Notes under the pieces: model-generated
What the model saw: the letters and a program-made list of their open reading frames with translations, nothing else
Databases searched by the model: none
What the model was told of the DNA's origin: nothing
DNA from: Kudoa neothunni
Taxonomy: Eukaryota; Cnidaria
Assembly (NCBI GenBank): GCA_964304625.1
Contig: OZ199839.1
Location: 744,001-808,000, forward strand
Length of the DNA: 64,000 nt
Direction of reading: 5' to 3'
Part shown: one piece after another, positions 63,001 to 64,000 of the stretch
How positions within the stretch are numbered: position 1 is the first letter of the stretch
Layout: the number at the start of each line of letters is the position of its first letter
Position numbers and translations under genes: made by a program

Positions 63001-64000
63001 GAAGAGGTCCATGGAGACGATTTGGTTTGGGGCCTTTCCTACGGATTAGTTTTTGTTTTTTTCGGCACGAATCTTTCAACAGCAACTCAGTCACATAAAA
63101 ATATCCATTGTCATTGTCTTCCAGTTTGACGTTGATTTTTTTGACGTTAAGCGAACAAATTTTCCAATAGGCTAATGATAACACTTGCATTCGATAGCTA
63201 CAGTTCTAATAAAACAAGCGCGCATATTAAAATGTTCATTTCACGATACCAAAATGAGTAGTTATTTGATCACTTACATTGAACATGACCACTGATAAGA
63301 GCATATCGTTTGATACTTTGGATCGATGAGGTGAAATCACACACATTCGTCCAGTTGCTGACATTCTATAGCGATGATGAGGTACTCGATTGGAGGCTTT
63401 TTTTACTGGGTCTTTCGATTTTTGACAGTTGGTCAATAATTTCCGTAACATTGGTAATTTCAAAAAGCTATTCAAGCTCAAGATGTCACTTTTCGAATAA
63501 TTAGTTTCATCTCTGAGAATAGCAGAAGGACATAAGGAAAACGAACGACTGCCTAAGCCTGAGTTGGTGGAGGTGTTTTGTGAACGCCTCGGTAATGCGT
63601 TTGTGGTGGTTACATCAGGTTCAAAAATGGGCTGGTTGTTTATTGCATCGCACAATTCCACATCTTCAACACTAGTAAGAGACGACACAGCATCCCTACA
63701 GTTGGGAACTATGGCTTCGTCATCTGATTTTTTCAACTGGCTGGCAGCAATGCCATCAACTTTAGATGTTCTCCTCGAATCGGAGTCATTTTTGACATGC
63801 ATCCTTCTCAAGGGTGAGAGAGTACTTGCCACGGCGACGCCTCTTTTACGATTCTTGATCTTAGAATCAGATTTAGTTTTGGAAACGCTTTTAATTTTTG
63901 AGTTGGTGCTATTGTTGTTTTGATTGGGTATGATGTTTCGAGACATGGGCTCTGCATAGTCGGTATCGTTGGCATCATCATACGAATAAGTGCTCGATTC
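60088..64000 (-). CDS. Very long Asn/Gln-rich protein, 5' end outside window; family not recognised
   Basis: Four visible exons (64000 edge-63278, 63205-62833, 62761-60660, 60612-60088; introns 72, 71 and 47 nt) join in frame to about 1240 codons. The first part is Ser/Lys-rich with basic clusters (SKIKNRKRGVAVAS). A block spanning the first joint is not low-complexity and looks folded (LLSVVMFNNCSYRMQVLSLA, then YWKICSLNVKKINVKLEDND). It is followed by a basic stretch (RKKQKLIRRKGPKPNR) and PLPSRYPTSYLSLIHSL. The last 850 or so residues are rich in Asn and Gln, with a nine-Gln run (at about 61043-61070) and scattered Asn runs, prion-like in composition. Basic signals suggest a nuclear or RNA-associated protein, but this is inference. 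I cannot assign a family. Confidence 0.8.

Noticed and set aside
62833-63205. Resemblance of the LATNIDGLLTPEVAFCYRP region to an SPT20-type LATAEP...LDPSIAV motif
   Set aside because: Only a few residues agree, and the surrounding sequence does not follow SPT20 order. Not enough to name the gene.
1-64000. Retroviruses, LTR elements, Polintons or other capsid- or envelope-bearing elements
   Set aside because: I looked for reverse transcriptase, integrase, capsid and long direct terminal repeats on both strands and recognised none. The mobile DNA here is DNA transposons and SINEs.

Overview
The window is A+T-rich (roughly 70% by eye) animal DNA. It holds six spliced protein genes separated by long stretches of decayed DNA transposons. 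No operons, bacterial ribosome sites, CRISPR, rRNA or virus-like elements were seen. Every gene was rebuilt by hand from GT-AG introns, and the reading frames join through nearly all of them. Most introns are only 40-50 nt. The protein families (RBM26/27, SLC46, CTR1, PRDM14, ZNHIT3) are metazoan. Short introns, low GC, and Merlin, hAT, piggyBac and pogo elements suggest a small-genome-style invertebrate bilaterian. I cannot name the phylum from this sequence.

Layout. 1-3.5 kb: an RBM26/RBM27 (swm) RNA-binding gene on the minus strand, running off the left edge. 4.7-15.2 kb: TTAA-flanked, pogo-like and hAT elements. 17.1-18.7 kb: a complete SLC46-family transporter (437 aa, plus strand) with a TATA box. 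19-26.7 kb: a transposon island with a hAT, a piggyBac transposase, two Merlin transposases and a hAT transposase. 29.0-29.9 kb: a CTR1 copper transporter (plus strand). 30.6-37.4 kb: a pogo/Tigger element, a tRNA-derived SINE, an unclassified repeat family and a ZBED-type hAT relic. 38.5-40.4 kb: a PRDM14 gene (599 aa, minus strand). 42.6-46.0 kb: a hAT element and a second SINE. 47.4-48.1 kb: ZNHIT3 (191 aa, minus strand). 49.2-50.9 kb: repeats. 52.5-55.4 kb: an unrecognised 812-aa type I membrane protein built of seven cysteine-bearing FN3-like modules (minus strand). 58.0-59.4 kb: further repeats. 60.1-64 kb: a very long Asn/Gln-rich protein (minus strand), running off the right edge.

The genes do not form one pathway. 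RBM26/27 and ZNHIT3 are nuclear RNA-handling housekeeping factors, and both carry the same NRF1-like site just upstream of the start codon. SLC46 and CTR1 are small-solute and copper membrane transporters. PRDM14 is a zinc-finger transcription regulator. The most original items are the modular cell-surface protein with phase-1 exons and the Asn/Gln-rich gene with an unrecognised conserved-looking block.
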